A stretch of 64,000 nucleotides of DNA from Zingiber officinale (GCF_018446385.1 NC_055998.1:68442744-68506743); one strand, 5' to 3'. Positions 1-11,503 are shown, counted from the stretch's first letter. Translations and numbers: made by a program. The notes: generated from the sequence alone by a model not told the origin.

Positions 1-1377
1 ATACCTCTAGTAATTTAATAGTCATGATCCCTATGAAGTCTGTTAGCAGACCAACCTATCACCAATGCCCCTCGGTCATACGACATAGAAACACATCACC
101 ATTCAATCCACATAAATGCATAGGGGATAAATGCACTTAACTATTCCACCTCCTTGTAGAGACTAGCTTCACCTTTCAAGGTGATCCCCTAGATGTCAAG
201 TAGCGGGGCAGCTTGTCACTAGCGTCCCTCGATCATACGATCTAGAGGATCCCTCTACAAGATCCACAAGTATCACAAACATCCAATCGAGCATGGTAAT
301 TAAATCTAAACACAACAATCCACACAAGATCAAATAGATACAAAATATAACAACATCATTGAGATAGGAAATTGGCATATCCATGAGATTCTTACATCAA
401 ACCACACCACAAATACTCCCTTAGTCCTAGAACAATGAATCTACTCCATAATATAAAGATAGAGATCTGAAGACAAAGAGATCACAAACATTTCAATCCA
501 AATCAAGAGAAGAGAATAGAAATGCTTATCTAGCGATGATGAGTGATCTTCAGAACCAATCCCTAGCTTCTGGAGTTGAATCGGAGATGGAAATAGCTTA
601 GGAATGCTGGATCAAGGCTGGAGAAGGTGAAGAATGACCCCAAACTTGATCTCCCCAAAAGGGAGAGTCATCCTCCTCTTGAAAGAGGAAGAAGCTCTTT
701 ATATAGGGCAGGGCACGAGCACCACATGACCCATGCCACGGTCGTGTGGCACACACGGCCCCGGCTGTTTTGCTCTCGGCCAAGGTCACACGGCCGGGTA
801 GCCTTCACACGGTCGTGTACTGTTCTTTCTCTGGCTTGCTCACACGGTCGTGTGGCTCACACGGTCGTGCCAATCTCAACCTCTGGATCCCTTGCACGGT
901 CATGTGGCACACACGACCTGGCCTTGCCTCTTCTCTGGAAATGCTACACAGCCATGTAGAGATGTTGCTTAGGCCATGTAGATCTACACGGCCCTATTTT
1001 GGTCATGCTTGCTGAGGTGACACGGCCGTGTCGATCTACACGGCCATTTCATTCTCCTTCTCTGGTGAAGATACACGACCTGCCTACTCCACACGGCCAA
1101 GGTCATTTTCCTCCCTGCTCCTTTAGCATGGTCGTGTGGCTCACATGACCAGTGTCGTCTTCCTTTGCTTGTTGCCTAGATCGACCACGAACATCATTTC
1201 TTCTCCAAATTTGACTCTTGTAAACAGAAAATACACAATAGCAGATCTCCGAACAAAGAAAAGTATGTATGCTGAAAGTAAGACAAAGAGTATGAAAGTG
1301 CATAGATCAAGCATGCATAAAATATGTGGATGTGTGCCAAAACATGCTAAACAGGTGTATATAATCTATGCACATCA
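1..1377 (-). repeat. Athila-like 3' LTR (partial, cut by window edge)
   Basis: It is colinear with the right-hand LTR from its position 25931 onward, so about 310 bases of the LTR lie outside the window. The inner end at 1377 (TGATGTGCATAG on the minus strand) abuts the purine tract. It contains a cluster of the palindrome-like word cacacggccgtgtg. The short ORFs across it are by-products of that cluster. Confidence 0.8.
700..1145. repeat. Cluster of irregularly spaced 'cacacggccgtgtg'-type palindromes
   Basis: The word acacggccgtgt and its one-mismatch variants (acacggtcgtgt, acacggccaagg) recur many times at uneven spacing in a GC-rich patch of the LTR. The same patch recurs in the right LTR (about 42440-42890), and a related one lies in the internal region (about 22255-22640). 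The consensus is a near-perfect inverted repeat, so each copy can form a short hairpin or a two-fold symmetric binding site. Confidence 0.75.
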
Positions 1378-1390
1378 CACCCCCAGACTT
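1378..1390 (-). other. Polypurine tract of the Athila-like element
   Basis: On the minus strand the sequence AAGTCTGGGGGTG lies directly before the LTR start TGATGTG. This is the position and composition expected of the plus-strand primer of an LTR retrotransposon. Confidence 0.7.
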
Positions 1391-3011
1391 AAACTTTTGC
1401 TTGTCCTCAAGCAAAATGGCACAATCTAAACTCATGTGCTCTATAATGCATCATAATCCCTAGTGCACTTTCTTAACCCTAGCTAAAAGTTTCATTGATG
1501 AGCATAATCGTGGAAACAACTCAAGTATGGCCTAAGCATAAGTTTCTTGTGCATAGTGCAATAAGTGACCCAAACTCTTCAAGTTTCAATCTTTGTCCTA
1601 GTCAAGTCGTCATCCAATCGAGTTCCTAATGTTCCCGGTGATAGACACTTACCTGTCACACACTTGGTTCATATTTCTTAATCCACCCAAGGTCGCAAAG
1701 GCGTACTTGATATCAAGAGAAGCATAGCAGTCATTTTCCTAGTAACCTAACTCGGTCTCAAAGGGACAACTTGCTAGTTTTCACTCACGACAACTATTTT
1801 TTATATCCCTTATTCATCATATTTTTTTTAATTTTTTTTTATTATTTTTTTAAGTGATTGTAAGGTGCAACACTTAAACATAAATACACATAAGTACAGA
1901 TGTTGGGATATTTCAATTTTTCTAAATAAGCTTACATGATTCGAGGATCATCCAGTAACCAAAATGTAATTTGAGAAATCACTATAGGAACTAAGTACTA
2001 AACAAATAGGATGAATCATGACTATTTCAATAATATCAACTATTCAAGTTCAAGTAAAGTGAAAGTAAGATCCTTAAGGTCAAGGCAAAACTCAAATTTG
2101 TCTCCATACAATACTTAGCTCATATCATGCTACTTAAGATAGAGAAAAGAGAACACTAAACATACTAGCATTATATCCAAAACATCATGAATCAAGATAT
2201 AAACATACAAATAATTTCGCTCTTAGACAAGTTAGCAGAACTGAGAAATGATGTTCTCAGTATGCCAAAATGCTTCAAAAGACAGTCAAGTGACAATAAA
2301 AAAACAAATATAGCAAGCAAAGTAAAGAAAAATGCAAGACATAAGCAAAACTGAATGCAAGAAAAATAAAACAAAATGCAGAAATTTACAAAACAAAATG
2401 CAAAAATTTTCATGTTGCAAACCCCCCCCCCCCCCCCCCCCCCCCAGACTTAAACTCTTCATCGTCCCAATGAAATCAATATGGTGGAGGTGGTAGAGGA
2501 TGGTGGGAAAATAGAGGTCTACGTGGTCAACTCACAGGGAAACTAGGAAAACTAGGAGTCTCACTCAGGATCCTATGATATTCGTAGAGGGCGTCAACTT
2601 GTTGACGCGTAACGTTCATTCCCCCTATGAACTCTCGCATTCTAGTTTGATTCATATCATAATCCTGGACAAATTCAGCCACTTGACCCTGAAAGTTACT
2701 CGTGAACTAAAAATTATCTTGCACTTCTCTATACTGATTATCAAACAAGCTGAAACGGCCCTCCAACATCACTCATTGTGCCTCTTGCTTCTTGTGAAGT
2801 GAGTCTAGAGGCGCGAAAATTAGAAAAATCAAATCTGAAGTTACCCGTACCATAGGCAAAAGAGTGTCTAGCAGGTTCCGGATGTCTGGATGGCTGTGGT
2901 TGTTCAGATGACGAGGGCTCAAGGTGGAGCTCGGTGTCTTCAGACAAGGAGGGGGGCATTCTCAAGATCTAAATCAGTGATTACCCAATTAGTGGGATTG
3001 CGAACAGAGGT
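1391..3011 (-). other. Athila-like 3' internal region, no clear coding content
   Basis: This is AT-rich sequence between the 3' LTR and the ORF-1-like region. I see short open stretches only and recognise no protein. It contains a 24-base C run (2422-2445) followed by a second copy of the motif that flanks the LTR. Confidence 0.5.
2422..2445. repeat. Uninterrupted run of 24 C (G on the minus strand)
   Basis: A pure C tract is followed by agacttaaactcttc, nearly the same word that follows the five-C purine tract at 1382. It looks like a second polypurine-tract-like site whose G run has expanded. Runs of this length are slippage-prone and can form quadruplexes. Confidence 0.85.
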
Positions 3012-3440
3012 TCACTCGGGATAAGGGAGTGGTAGTAGAAACCCATCCTTCTTAGGAAAAGCAAAACCATTCTCATCCCGACAAATCATTTTCATAGAAA
3101 GACATGCATCAATATCGATCATGTCATTGCCATGAATGATTTCTAACTCATCTATATCACAACCCAAATTTATAGCTATTTGGGTAATCAATCCACCAAA
3201 AACAATCGATCCCGAGGATGCTTTCCCGACTCTCACTAGGTTCTACAAAAAATGGAAACTAGAATCAAAGTCAACCTTATGTAACATAGCCCATAGAGCA
3301 TAAAGTTTCAATTTCCTAATGACTCCATCGCTTTCCCCTCTACCAAGAATAATTTTACTCATAACTCGGTGTAAGTATCTAAAGATGGGATTTTACATAT
3401 GGGAAGTTGTAGCTCTAGAAGGCTCATAAGGTTGATCCAA
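3012..3440 (-). pseudogene. Athila ORF-1-like coding remnant (distal part)
   Basis: Minus-strand translation gives stretches such as IRKLKLYALWAMLHKVDF and SIVFGGLITQIAINLG, in the style of the ATHILA ORF-1 family, an extra protein of unknown function found next to gag/pol in Athila elements. It belongs with the piece at 5215-5622, from which it is separated by an inserted LTR-like segment. It is a fossil, with breaks. Confidence 0.5.
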
Positions 3441-5205
3441 TCCGATGATTGAATTCTAAAAACTATTCCAATTAAATCTAGGGTCAAACCTGCGAGAACC
3501 GCCAGTAGACAAACCAAAATAATTGTTGAAGAGCTGGGAACGACAGGCGATGACTCTTTCGGCGATAACACCGAGGAAGGTGAATAATAATGGTTCTGAG
3601 AAAACCAAAGAAGATCCCGAAGAAATCCAGTCAAAAATACCTTTCAGCGATGAGAGTAGCAGGTTGAAGCTAGATCTGAGAACCCCGAAGAAGATCCAGG
3701 GAAGACTCCGGCGAATCAGAGCACGGTGACGAAGAAAACCACAACTCAACGTTCCGGCGGATAATGTCGCCTCCTGCGCACTATGGAACCAACCAACAAA
3801 GTGTTAGTGACCTAAGACCGGGGTGGGAATCCCTGGCTAAGCCCTCCGATGCTCAAGTTAGTCCCCTCTGCTCTAAGTGGGAAGAGAAGAAGAAGTACAG
3901 TCAACTGAAATGGGACTAGGGCTTCAGTGGTGGTGTTGTGCATACCTTGCCAAAGGAGAGAATTCCCCTTTTTATACCACCTCATATAACCTCTGCGACT
4001 ATGAGGTGGACCCCAATTTGTTAGAGTTTGTTATAAAATGGCGTAAGTACCTACAATAATAGTTTAAGGAATCTTTTTTGTACCCCAGATTTACCTTTTT
4101 TGTCGTCTAGCGTACTTACAGAAATTTCTAGAAGCTATTTCCCGCTAAATTAACCGAATTATCATATGATCATATATTATTCTCATACATTACGTATACT
4201 TAATTATAATACTCCTTACTGGCTATGCTTATGAGTTTTAACAAATGTGAGTGTCTCTATGCCAGGCCAGATTTTGCCAGATAGATCTTATACTTATAGT
4301 CTTATAGAGGTGCATGTTGATATGCCCGCCCGGGATTATATTACCGGGCGTATTGTGTTTATGCCTGACCGGATACTTCCAAGCAGAGTCCCTTCTGACA
4401 ACCTTGGTTCATATGTCTTCTCGATCGCTCGAGATTACATTACTGAACGAGTTATGTGTATGCTCGACCGGGCTTCTACTATCAAGCGTATTGTACCTAT
4501 GTCCGACCGGATGCTTCCAAGTCGAGTCCCTTCCGACAACCTTGATTTGTGTGCCTGCTCGATCGCTTGAGATTTCATTGCCGAACGAGTCATGTGCATG
4601 CTCAACAAGGATTCTATTACCGGATGTAATATGCTTATATTGTGTTGATGCTCACTCAGGCTTCACCTATTGAGTCATGTTGGGTCTTATGACATGTCAT
4701 CGGTCTTTGCTTGACCGACTACAGAGATTGCTTAGGGATGTACGTCTTTAAGCTCAGCGGGGCTTTGCTTGCTAAGCGTTTCTAGGTTAATTGACCCTCT
4801 GTTATTTTAACTTGGTCGGTACTTTATGCTCGGTCGACCCCCTACCTCCGAGTGTATTTGAACGCGCTAATCCTTTGTCTGTTTTAGTTTAGTTGGGCGT
4901 ATACTCTTGACCGGACTTATATTCTCAGTCGGTATTTCATGCTTGGTCAAGGCTCTCTTGCTGGGCATAGGTGCACTTGCTAATACTTCACTCCTTTGGG
5001 TTCGTCCGGTACTATATGCTCAGCCGAGCTTTGTCTACCGAATATACCTACTTATATCGTGTGCTCCGTTAGTTTTATCCCGATCGGTCCTACATTTCTA
5101 ATCGAGATTTGCCTACTTAGTGCATTCATCTTTTCGAGGTTTCCTTATTTCTTCCCTCTTCTCCTTATATTCCCTTTCACATTATTACACGGGATCCACT
5201 CCTTA
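3441..5205 (-). mobile_element. LTR-like segment of another retrotransposon, inserted in the Athila ORF-1 region
   Basis: This segment separates two parts of the ORF-1-like sequence and has a different, GC-richer composition. Read on the minus strand it contains a leader-like stretch (CTTGAGCATCGGAGGG near 3855) of the same style as the Tat LTR leader at 11948, and a promoter-like stretch upstream of it. It includes a 137-bp tandem duplication, with units starting near 4368 and 4505. I could not fix its ends or a target duplication, so the limits are approximate. It may be a solo LTR or a fragment. Confidence 0.4.
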
Positions 5206-5214
5206 TAACCCATA

Positions 5215-5622
5215 TCAATAATCATCTTCATTTGAATAGTGGACATCTAATGAGCTTAAGAATTCAAGTATAATTCGTGGGTATGTAGAAAGATGTGTGT
5301 ACATAATATCGTCCCAATCTAGAGAACTAATCATCCAATCTACATTATCTCTAATTCCTAAAATGTTTAAAATAATAGGGTCCATGTATCGTGTACATAC
5401 AACCTTCCTTGTGACAAGAATATCAAACCTAGATTTATGATTCTCATTTCTAAAAATAATATTGAATTCATTATCGTTACCTTCGTCGCGTGCCCTCCTT
5501 TTGCCCTTCCCCTTTACGACTTTCTCTTTGCCCTTTTCCTTTGGTGGATCCTTTTCTCGGCTTGAAACACCACCTCCTTTTCGAAGTTTCTTCAAAAGGT
5601 TGGACATGATGTCGAGTTCCAA
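5215..5622 (-). pseudogene. Athila ORF-1-like coding remnant (proximal part)
   Basis: A 135-residue minus-strand frame contains a very basic Lys-rich stretch near residues 15-45. It is followed by a segment of the form FRNENHKSRFDILVTRKVV and YMDPIILNILGIRDNVDW, which resembles the start of the ATHILA ORF-1 domain (F-rich segment, R/K-x-[FV]-x-x-T/C-R-[FY], then LG-I/V). The function of this protein is not known. It ends just before an LTR-like insertion. It is a fossil. Confidence 0.5.
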
Positions 5623-6347
5623 GGGGAAAAGTGTTGTTTATTTGGAGAAGTGAGATTTTGAGAGAATGGGTCTTGATCCGGTGGTAAGAAAGGGGGGCCC
5701 GCCCGGATGGTGGTCAACGGCCCTGTGGCGGTCGTAGTCAAAGTTAACCTATCTGAGCGATCGGCGCGGATAGCTCCCGAGCCGGCGCTTTGACAGCTCA
5801 GTCGTTATGCCGAGCTTCCGACGCTCACAAGCCAAGCAGGACTCCTTTTGTTCAGAAGACCGCGCCAGTCGCCCTCAACCGAGCGGATGACCCGCTCGGC
5901 TCAGCCGTGATGTCCACCGAACTACCGGGTGATTGACGGGTCGAGCGTCTCTTCTTTTCAGTCCAGTACATGTCCCTTCCCGAACGACAGTAAGTCCAAG
6001 CATCTCTCCCGTTCAGACTAGTAACAGACAAAAGGTGCATAAGAAGACGAAGGGGGACAGCTGGTGATATCCTTCTCGAGACATGTGTTGCCGACAAACA
6101 GCATGGTCGGCGGCCGGGCCGGACAGAGAATTGTACGATGGAAGTTTCCACTGTCAGGGTAGAGATATGCTCGAACGATTGCGGTATGGCGCCATATGTA
6201 CTTTTCTAACACATCCATTTTGAGGTATGTCTTGGGAAGCGCACACGTCTCGAGAAGCGTACACGCGCCTCCCAGGTGTCCTATATAAAGACCCCAGGCT
6301 TCGACGGAGGTATGCATTCTCATCTACTGTAGCTAGTCTTCACGCTC

Positions 6348-6720
6348 CACTACAACAAAAACCCTCATAGACATCGGTTTTCCACCGGTGTCTATTACAT
6401 TTTCGACCGATGTCTACGAAGGCGATGTAAAAGGTCTGCCATTTTAGACATCGGGTTAAAACTGTTGTAGTATCACTTAACGACACCGGTGTTTGAATCA
6501 GTTATTAACCGGTGTAGTATCACTTAACGACACCGTTTCATCAACGGTGTAAAATCGATGTAATATTATATGTTAATAACACCAGTTTTGGCAGCGGTCC
6601 ACGACCGATGTAATATTATTTAATGACACCGATTTTGCAGCGGTGGAAAACTGATGTAATATCAGTATTTTTTAACAGCACAAATTTGATTTCCGAAACA
6701 GTGAAAAATCGACAGTAACA
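6348..6720. repeat. CACTA left terminal inverted repeat and subterminal repeats
   Basis: Repeated short words (agacatcgg, acaccggtgt, cgatgtaatatt) occur in both orientations. The mirror zone is at 11690-11908. Confidence 0.8.
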
Positions 6721-6999
6721 AAAAAAATACACAAATATTCACAAATTACACAAATATTTTTCATTCAACAATATCCATAAAATACACAAATATTCACAAA
6801 TTACATAAATATTCTTCTTACAACAGTATCCATAAAATACACAAACATTCTTTTTACATCAAAAGCTAATAGATATCAGAATCAAGGTAGAACATTCTTT
6901 TAACAACACATCAAGGTAGAACATCGTGAATCAAAAATCAAGCTGAGGCTACATTAAATTATGAGAATCAGAATCTGTTCAACTTGTTATACTACTCCA

Positions 7000-7345
7000 T
7001 TCTTCTTGCGCCTTTCATTTCCCTAATCTCACCGCTTTTCACCTTCAAATGCCTAGTTTTCTGAGTTAAAACATCCACTGTTCTAATCTGTCAAACAAAA
7101 GTATCATTTGGTCTACTTAACTACAGCAAAGAACAAAAACAGAAGAATTATACATGCTGCAGAAGTCCTAGAATATCACCATCAGAAAGAAAATGACATG
7201 GGACAATATACGCAATTTACATTCCATGCAAATGCATGCATCATCCAAAGTTTTCAAAAATCAAATACCTTTCCTACTCAAATGTAATCTAGCATGCATT
7301 CAGCCCACTCGAACCGCACTTCATCAATTTCAACTCTGGAGTACT
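7000..7345 (-). other. Two unassigned exon-like segments in the CACTA interior
   Basis: On the minus strand two short open stretches each follow a pyrimidine-rich AG. One (about 7291-7360) ends in VEIDEVRFEWAECMLDYI and a stop. The other (about 7000-7085) reads LTQKTRHLKVKSGEIREMKG and then a stop. The second is rich in charged residues and may be a coiled coil. I recognise neither. They could be the element's own remnant exons or further captured host exons. Confidence 0.35.
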
Positions 7346-8604
7346 TGAGATTTGTAAACTGTAAAAATACATAAATAATATATTAGTAAACCAAGACCAA
7401 AAATCATAGTTCAAAATGCAATAAGAGCACCAGGTAACAAGATGACTAATTGGAATGCTTAAAAAGATAAACATTCATCAATTATCTCAACCACATCATA
7501 TAGTGATAGATCTATGAATAGCAGGTTCAAATCTAACCCTTGCATCCTTTTGGGAAGCAATCTAATTTGATAAACGAGAAAAAAGAGATACTATAGTCAG
7601 ATTGAATGCAAAGGTAAAGAACACTATTAATACATACTGCATGTAAGCTTCTCTAGGTTAAGCAGAAAGTGATCGAATTCAGATGTGCTCCTAGAGGACC
7701 AACAAAGCTATATAATGTCAAGAGAGTTACCATAAACAATCTCCATCTCTTTTCTACAAGAGGAAAAATCATATAGAGATCAATTGTCACTTAGTTAGAG
7801 TGAAAGCTATATATAATGGGTACTTTCCTAAGCGACAACTTGGTAACATGAAAAAAAAAACAAGATGATGCATAGAGCAATCATACACAACTCTAAGATG
7901 ATGTGGACAAGTGACAATCAAATAATGATCTGTATTATAAATAGTCTAGTGTTTATGAACACACTAAACATATTGAAGAGCATAGCCACCACCCGTGCCA
8001 CAATTATGTCCATAAAGATCAGCTAGGTACACATGCACTTTGACATGAATTAATAATTTGATTCCTTACTATTGTCCAACCTGATTAGTGTTTATTACTT
8101 GGCATGTGTCCACAATTTAATTTTTTACTATTTTCCTTAATTTGATATCATCTGAACCTGATAATAATTATTTTCAACAAGAAAGAAGGCTTACCGCCCA
8201 TGTCCAGAATCAGATATTGACCCACAAGAAAGAAGGCTTACCGCCCAACTATGCAATCTAATAATATCCACTATCTAGCTTGTTCATATTCATATAGTTA
8301 TCATGTGTGTTCAATATTCTCCCAGATATGATGAGTACAATAATTCAAACTACATGTCATAATCATGCGATCGAAAAAATCAAGATCTTTGTTTGCTCAA
8401 CATGGAATTACTGTATAATAAGACACCTGAAAGAACAGAAAATGATTAAGCAACATATGTTGGCATCAGTCACATCATATGGTAATGCTCAAATACTCAG
8501 CATTAAATCCATAAAACCACCACATTTTAAAGCAGTAAACTCATGTTTACAGAGTGCTATTACAACTTGCTAAGTTGTTAGTAACGGGGCCAGCAACAAC
8601 ATAC

Positions 8605-9380
8605 CTTTTCTATATTGTCCATCATTATTCCTTTAACCTCAGTTATATGAGCTTTCAGCTTTGAAAGTTTGCTCATTTCCTTTGGATGACTTATACAATA
8701 ATCCATATGCTCCTTCAGCCTTGGACTGTAAAAAGCAGTCACATGTTAAAGTATGACCAAACAACTACAACTAAACTAACAAACTGTAAAATCCCACTAT
8801 TTCTAGTTGCAAATGTTTTTAACTAAAAATTCCAATCAACCCTGTGAAGATCATCTCATGTTATACCAAGGGCAAAGAAATTGATAAACTGGAAGCTTAA
8901 GTGCAACAATGTGTACATACCCAAATTCCCTATCATGACTGTAAGTAGTGCTAAATTTGTCCCCAAACATATCAGCATCTTCCTCATCAATGAGAGGATG
9001 GGAGTTGTTACCACTGATACTTTGTCCATAGCGGTGCATGAAATCATCCTTGACACGTTCTAGAAACACAAATGGAACACTTCTTCCAGCTGCTTCATCA
9101 GCTACCACGAGAAACACTACACAAAAGAAAAGCAGGTATATGAAAAAAAATATCCAACACGGTGCAGAAGTAAAATTTCATTTACTGTACCAAATTCTTT
9201 GTCAACCAGGAAGTTGAATGTGCGGCAATCAGATGAGAAGGTGAATTTCTTATTATTTTGAGGCAAATTCTGTAAGCATTGGACAGCAATAGTGCTGAAA
9301 TTCCCCGAAAAGGGAGTGTATTCAGCAAGCACAACACTCCCTTTAGCCACAAAACTATAAATTAACGGTGGCTGGCTCAT
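8605..9380 (-). pseudogene. Captured VAMP727-like gene fragment (longin domain and start of SNARE motif)
   Basis: Three exons are readable on the minus strand with GT/AG introns and matching phases: 9191-9380, 8921-9116 and 8605-8725, together 169 codons in one continuous frame. The start [20 protein letters not shown] and the motif FLERVKDDF are the longin domain of plant VAMP72 R-SNAREs. The acidic insert DEEDADMFGDKF before DREFG is specific to VAMP727, the seed-plant SNARE of endosome-to-vacuole traffic. The third exon gives [18 protein letters not shown] through GIMMDNIEK, where the SNARE motif begins. The rest of the SNARE helix and the membrane anchor are not found, so a full R-SNARE cannot be made. 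An expressed product would be a longin-domain fragment. It sits wholly inside the CACTA element. Identification is confident; being expressed is only a possibility. Confidence 0.85.
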
Positions 9381-9958
9381 GTTTCTTGAAAAAATATCCA
9401 ATTAATCGGCAAAAAAAATCCATCTTCGCACCTGTAGATGAGAAACAAAAGACAAGATCTCAACTTTCACAAGTAATAAAACCAATAATTAGGGAGCAGC
9501 AATTGTGAATTCTCAAGAACTCGCGGCATACAGATCTGCGCACTGTCAATGGAAATCAACTGAAGATGGCAACATCACAGCAGAAATAGGAATGAAGAAA
9601 ATACATTAATAATAATAATTTTGCTAAAATCGCCCAAAACAGTCTTCCAGGGCAAAAATTCCAAGGAAGTACAACCCAACACCTAGCCAAAGGCTTAGAC
9701 AATCACCATTAAAATAATATTACAATAGAGGAGAATATTAAATTAAGAATTACTAATATCAATACTTATATATAACAATTGTACCCTTAATCAATTAAAA
9801 CAAGTTCACAATCATAAACAAACAAATCATAAAGCACCAAACACATAACAACAATAGAATACGACGACCAACAAAAACAATCAATCTAGAAAAAATATTC
9901 TAACTATATTAAAATTAAAATAAATTGGAATTGAATAAGAAAAAGAGATCAGGCACAC

Positions 9959-10060
9959 CTTTGCTAGCAATCTCATCGACATGGTTATCCTGACCTTTGC
10001 TCTTGATGTTGAACCATTTTTTAACAAAGGCCTTGGACCAAGACAGCTGCTCCCAAGAAA
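9959..10060 (-). pseudogene. Captured exon of a type I inositol polyphosphate 5-phosphatase
   Basis: This is a 102-base minus-strand exon bounded by a CAG acceptor and a GTGTGC donor. It contains LSWSKAFVKKWFNIKSKGQD, which resembles the N-terminal signature of plant type I inositol polyphosphate 5-phosphatases (W-x-K-x-x-x-x-K-W-[FL]-N-I-[RK]-x-K-x-x-[DE]-F-H). The catalytic domain is absent. This piece lies between the VAMP727-like and OTU-like pieces in the same orientation. The match rests on one short stretch, so it is less certain than the VAMP727 call. Confidence 0.6.
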
Positions 10061-10893
10061 CTGAGGGAACAAAGCATGCCCAAATCAACCATCTTAGAGA
10101 TGAAGAAAACAGAACTAAAGAAGAGAAATATATATTTTTTTTTTTATCTTGCAAAAAAAAACCTTGCTTTTCTTTGGATCATCATCTCTCATCGTTGCAG
10201 CACTCCTTCATGCAGTGATTGTAAGTTAGCTCGCCAAACACTCCCAAGGACCTGCGGCAATCTGAACCTCGTGGGAAGAAAGAGGTCTATTGAAGAGGTC
10301 TAGGGAAGAAAGAGGGTCAAGAAATACTAACTCGCAAGGAGAAAGAAGAAAGAAGACAAAGCTATGCATGGAACAAGCAGATGTGATGTAATATTCCTAA
10401 TGTGCTACATTACTCATGAGCTTCGCACATACAACAGATCGAAGACATAGTCGGGTACCCAAATCAGAAGGAAAGAGATTACAATGGATAACTTCTGAAC
10501 TATATAAGAAAATCTATCAAATATACAGTGAAAAGTTTAAAGGTGTCAACTAGCCTAGTCCATCTGAGCCATAGAAGTCGTCAAAGCCTTGAGTTTAAAT
10601 CTATTCCTCTCTTAAACAAAAGAAACTAAAATAAAACATTAGTATTTTGATCGCTATAGCAAGCTTTGAGAATGCTAACAAAATTGTGCATCTTGTGGCT
10701 TTCAGTACATATTGTTTAGGTTATTGTAGCTTCAAATGAATTTATTTATGCTTGCCTAAATGATGCAAATTGAGTATCAACCTCAAGTAGCTATAATATT
10801 ACAACAGAAGCACAGTGATTTTGATATGCTCATCTAAGGCCAATTTTGTTGCAGCTGAAGAGAAGAAGATGATCTCTTTACAGAAACACTTAC

Positions 10894-11181
10894 TTTTGGG
10901 CATCTTTAACCAGATTAAGTGCAAAGTTCTCCACAGGTCCAATGGAACGGTCACTTCTAACAAAAAAAAAGTTTGATCAAACTCTTCAGGCGCCCCATCA
11001 TATGGAGACATCTGCAAGAAACATATATTGAATTACAACAAAGCAAGTTAGGTTAGCTATTATGCTGAAATGTGGAAAGTGACAGTCTTTTTCTGAGACA
11101 ACCACAAAATTGACATATAGCTAATGCATCATAATGTAGGCCATCGTATATCAGCATCACCCTTTCACTGTAGTTCTTCTC
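10894..11181 (-). pseudogene. Captured fragment of an OTU-type deubiquitinase (OTU1/YOD1-like)
   Basis: Minus-strand exon-like segments at about 11115-11181 (NYSERVMLIYDGLHYDALAI) and 10894-11011 (MSPYDGAPEEFDQT) match the C-terminal half of the OTU catalytic domain of plant OTU1-like ubiquitin thioesterases. The H in GLHYDAL is the expected catalytic His. Part of the second segment continues in another frame (SDRSIGPVENFALNLVKDAQ) after a run of nine T, so this copy cannot encode the domain as it stands. The second segment has a good CAG acceptor and GTAAGT donor; the donor of the first is unclear. The catalytic Cys part is not seen. Confidence 0.75.
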
Positions 11182-11289
11182 CTGTTTCCCAATCACAAAG
11201 AAAGGGGGGAAACAAAAAATCCCTTGGCTACAGAAAAGAAAAAGTAGTAGATTCAAATCTTATGATGATACATTACCTGGCCATACACA

Positions 11290-11503
11290 TCACACCGAGT
11301 CAATCTTATGAAGACACAGTCGGACGAGCTCTTCCTGTACCTTCTCATTGAGCCGGCCAGAGCTGGATTGCACGAAGTCGACGAGCTCCGACAGCATCTG
11401 CCGCTTCACCTCCTTCTCGCGGGCTGACTTGAGCGTGTTAGAGAAGTCGAAGAGCACAGAGCAGATCCGGAGTTTGCAGAGAAAGAGCGCCTGGCGCTCG
11501 AGT
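11290..11503 (-). pseudogene. Captured fragment of a PP2A B' (B56) regulatory subunit
   Basis: The minus-strand frame reads LERQALFLCKLRICSVLFDF, then EKEVKRQMLSELVDFV and a GRLNEKVQEELV segment. This fits the conserved start of the B56 domain of plant PP2A B' subunits (K-L-x-x-C-x-V-x-F-D-F, then K-E-x-K-R-Q-x-L-x-E-L-V-D). The frame is open from about 11600 and closes at 11290. It is GC-rich, unlike the surrounding sequence, as is typical of first exons of this gene family. It lies closest to the right CACTA end and is therefore first in the row of captured pieces if transcribed leftward. Confidence 0.7.

Noticed and set aside
627-1015. Two overlapping plus-strand open frames of about 90-110 codons
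   Set aside because: They read through the palindrome cluster of the LTR, repeat the same few words and recur in the other LTR. They are chance frames.
7000-7085. Remaining SNARE helix of the captured VAMP727
   Set aside because: There is a weak similarity in spacing of charged residues (K-T-x-x-L, R-R-M), but the central SNARE residues and the expected phase are not convincing.
8605-9380. A functional VAMP727 host gene
   Set aside because: It lies inside CACTA ends with a proven target duplication, and the remainder of the SNARE motif and the membrane anchor are not found nearby.
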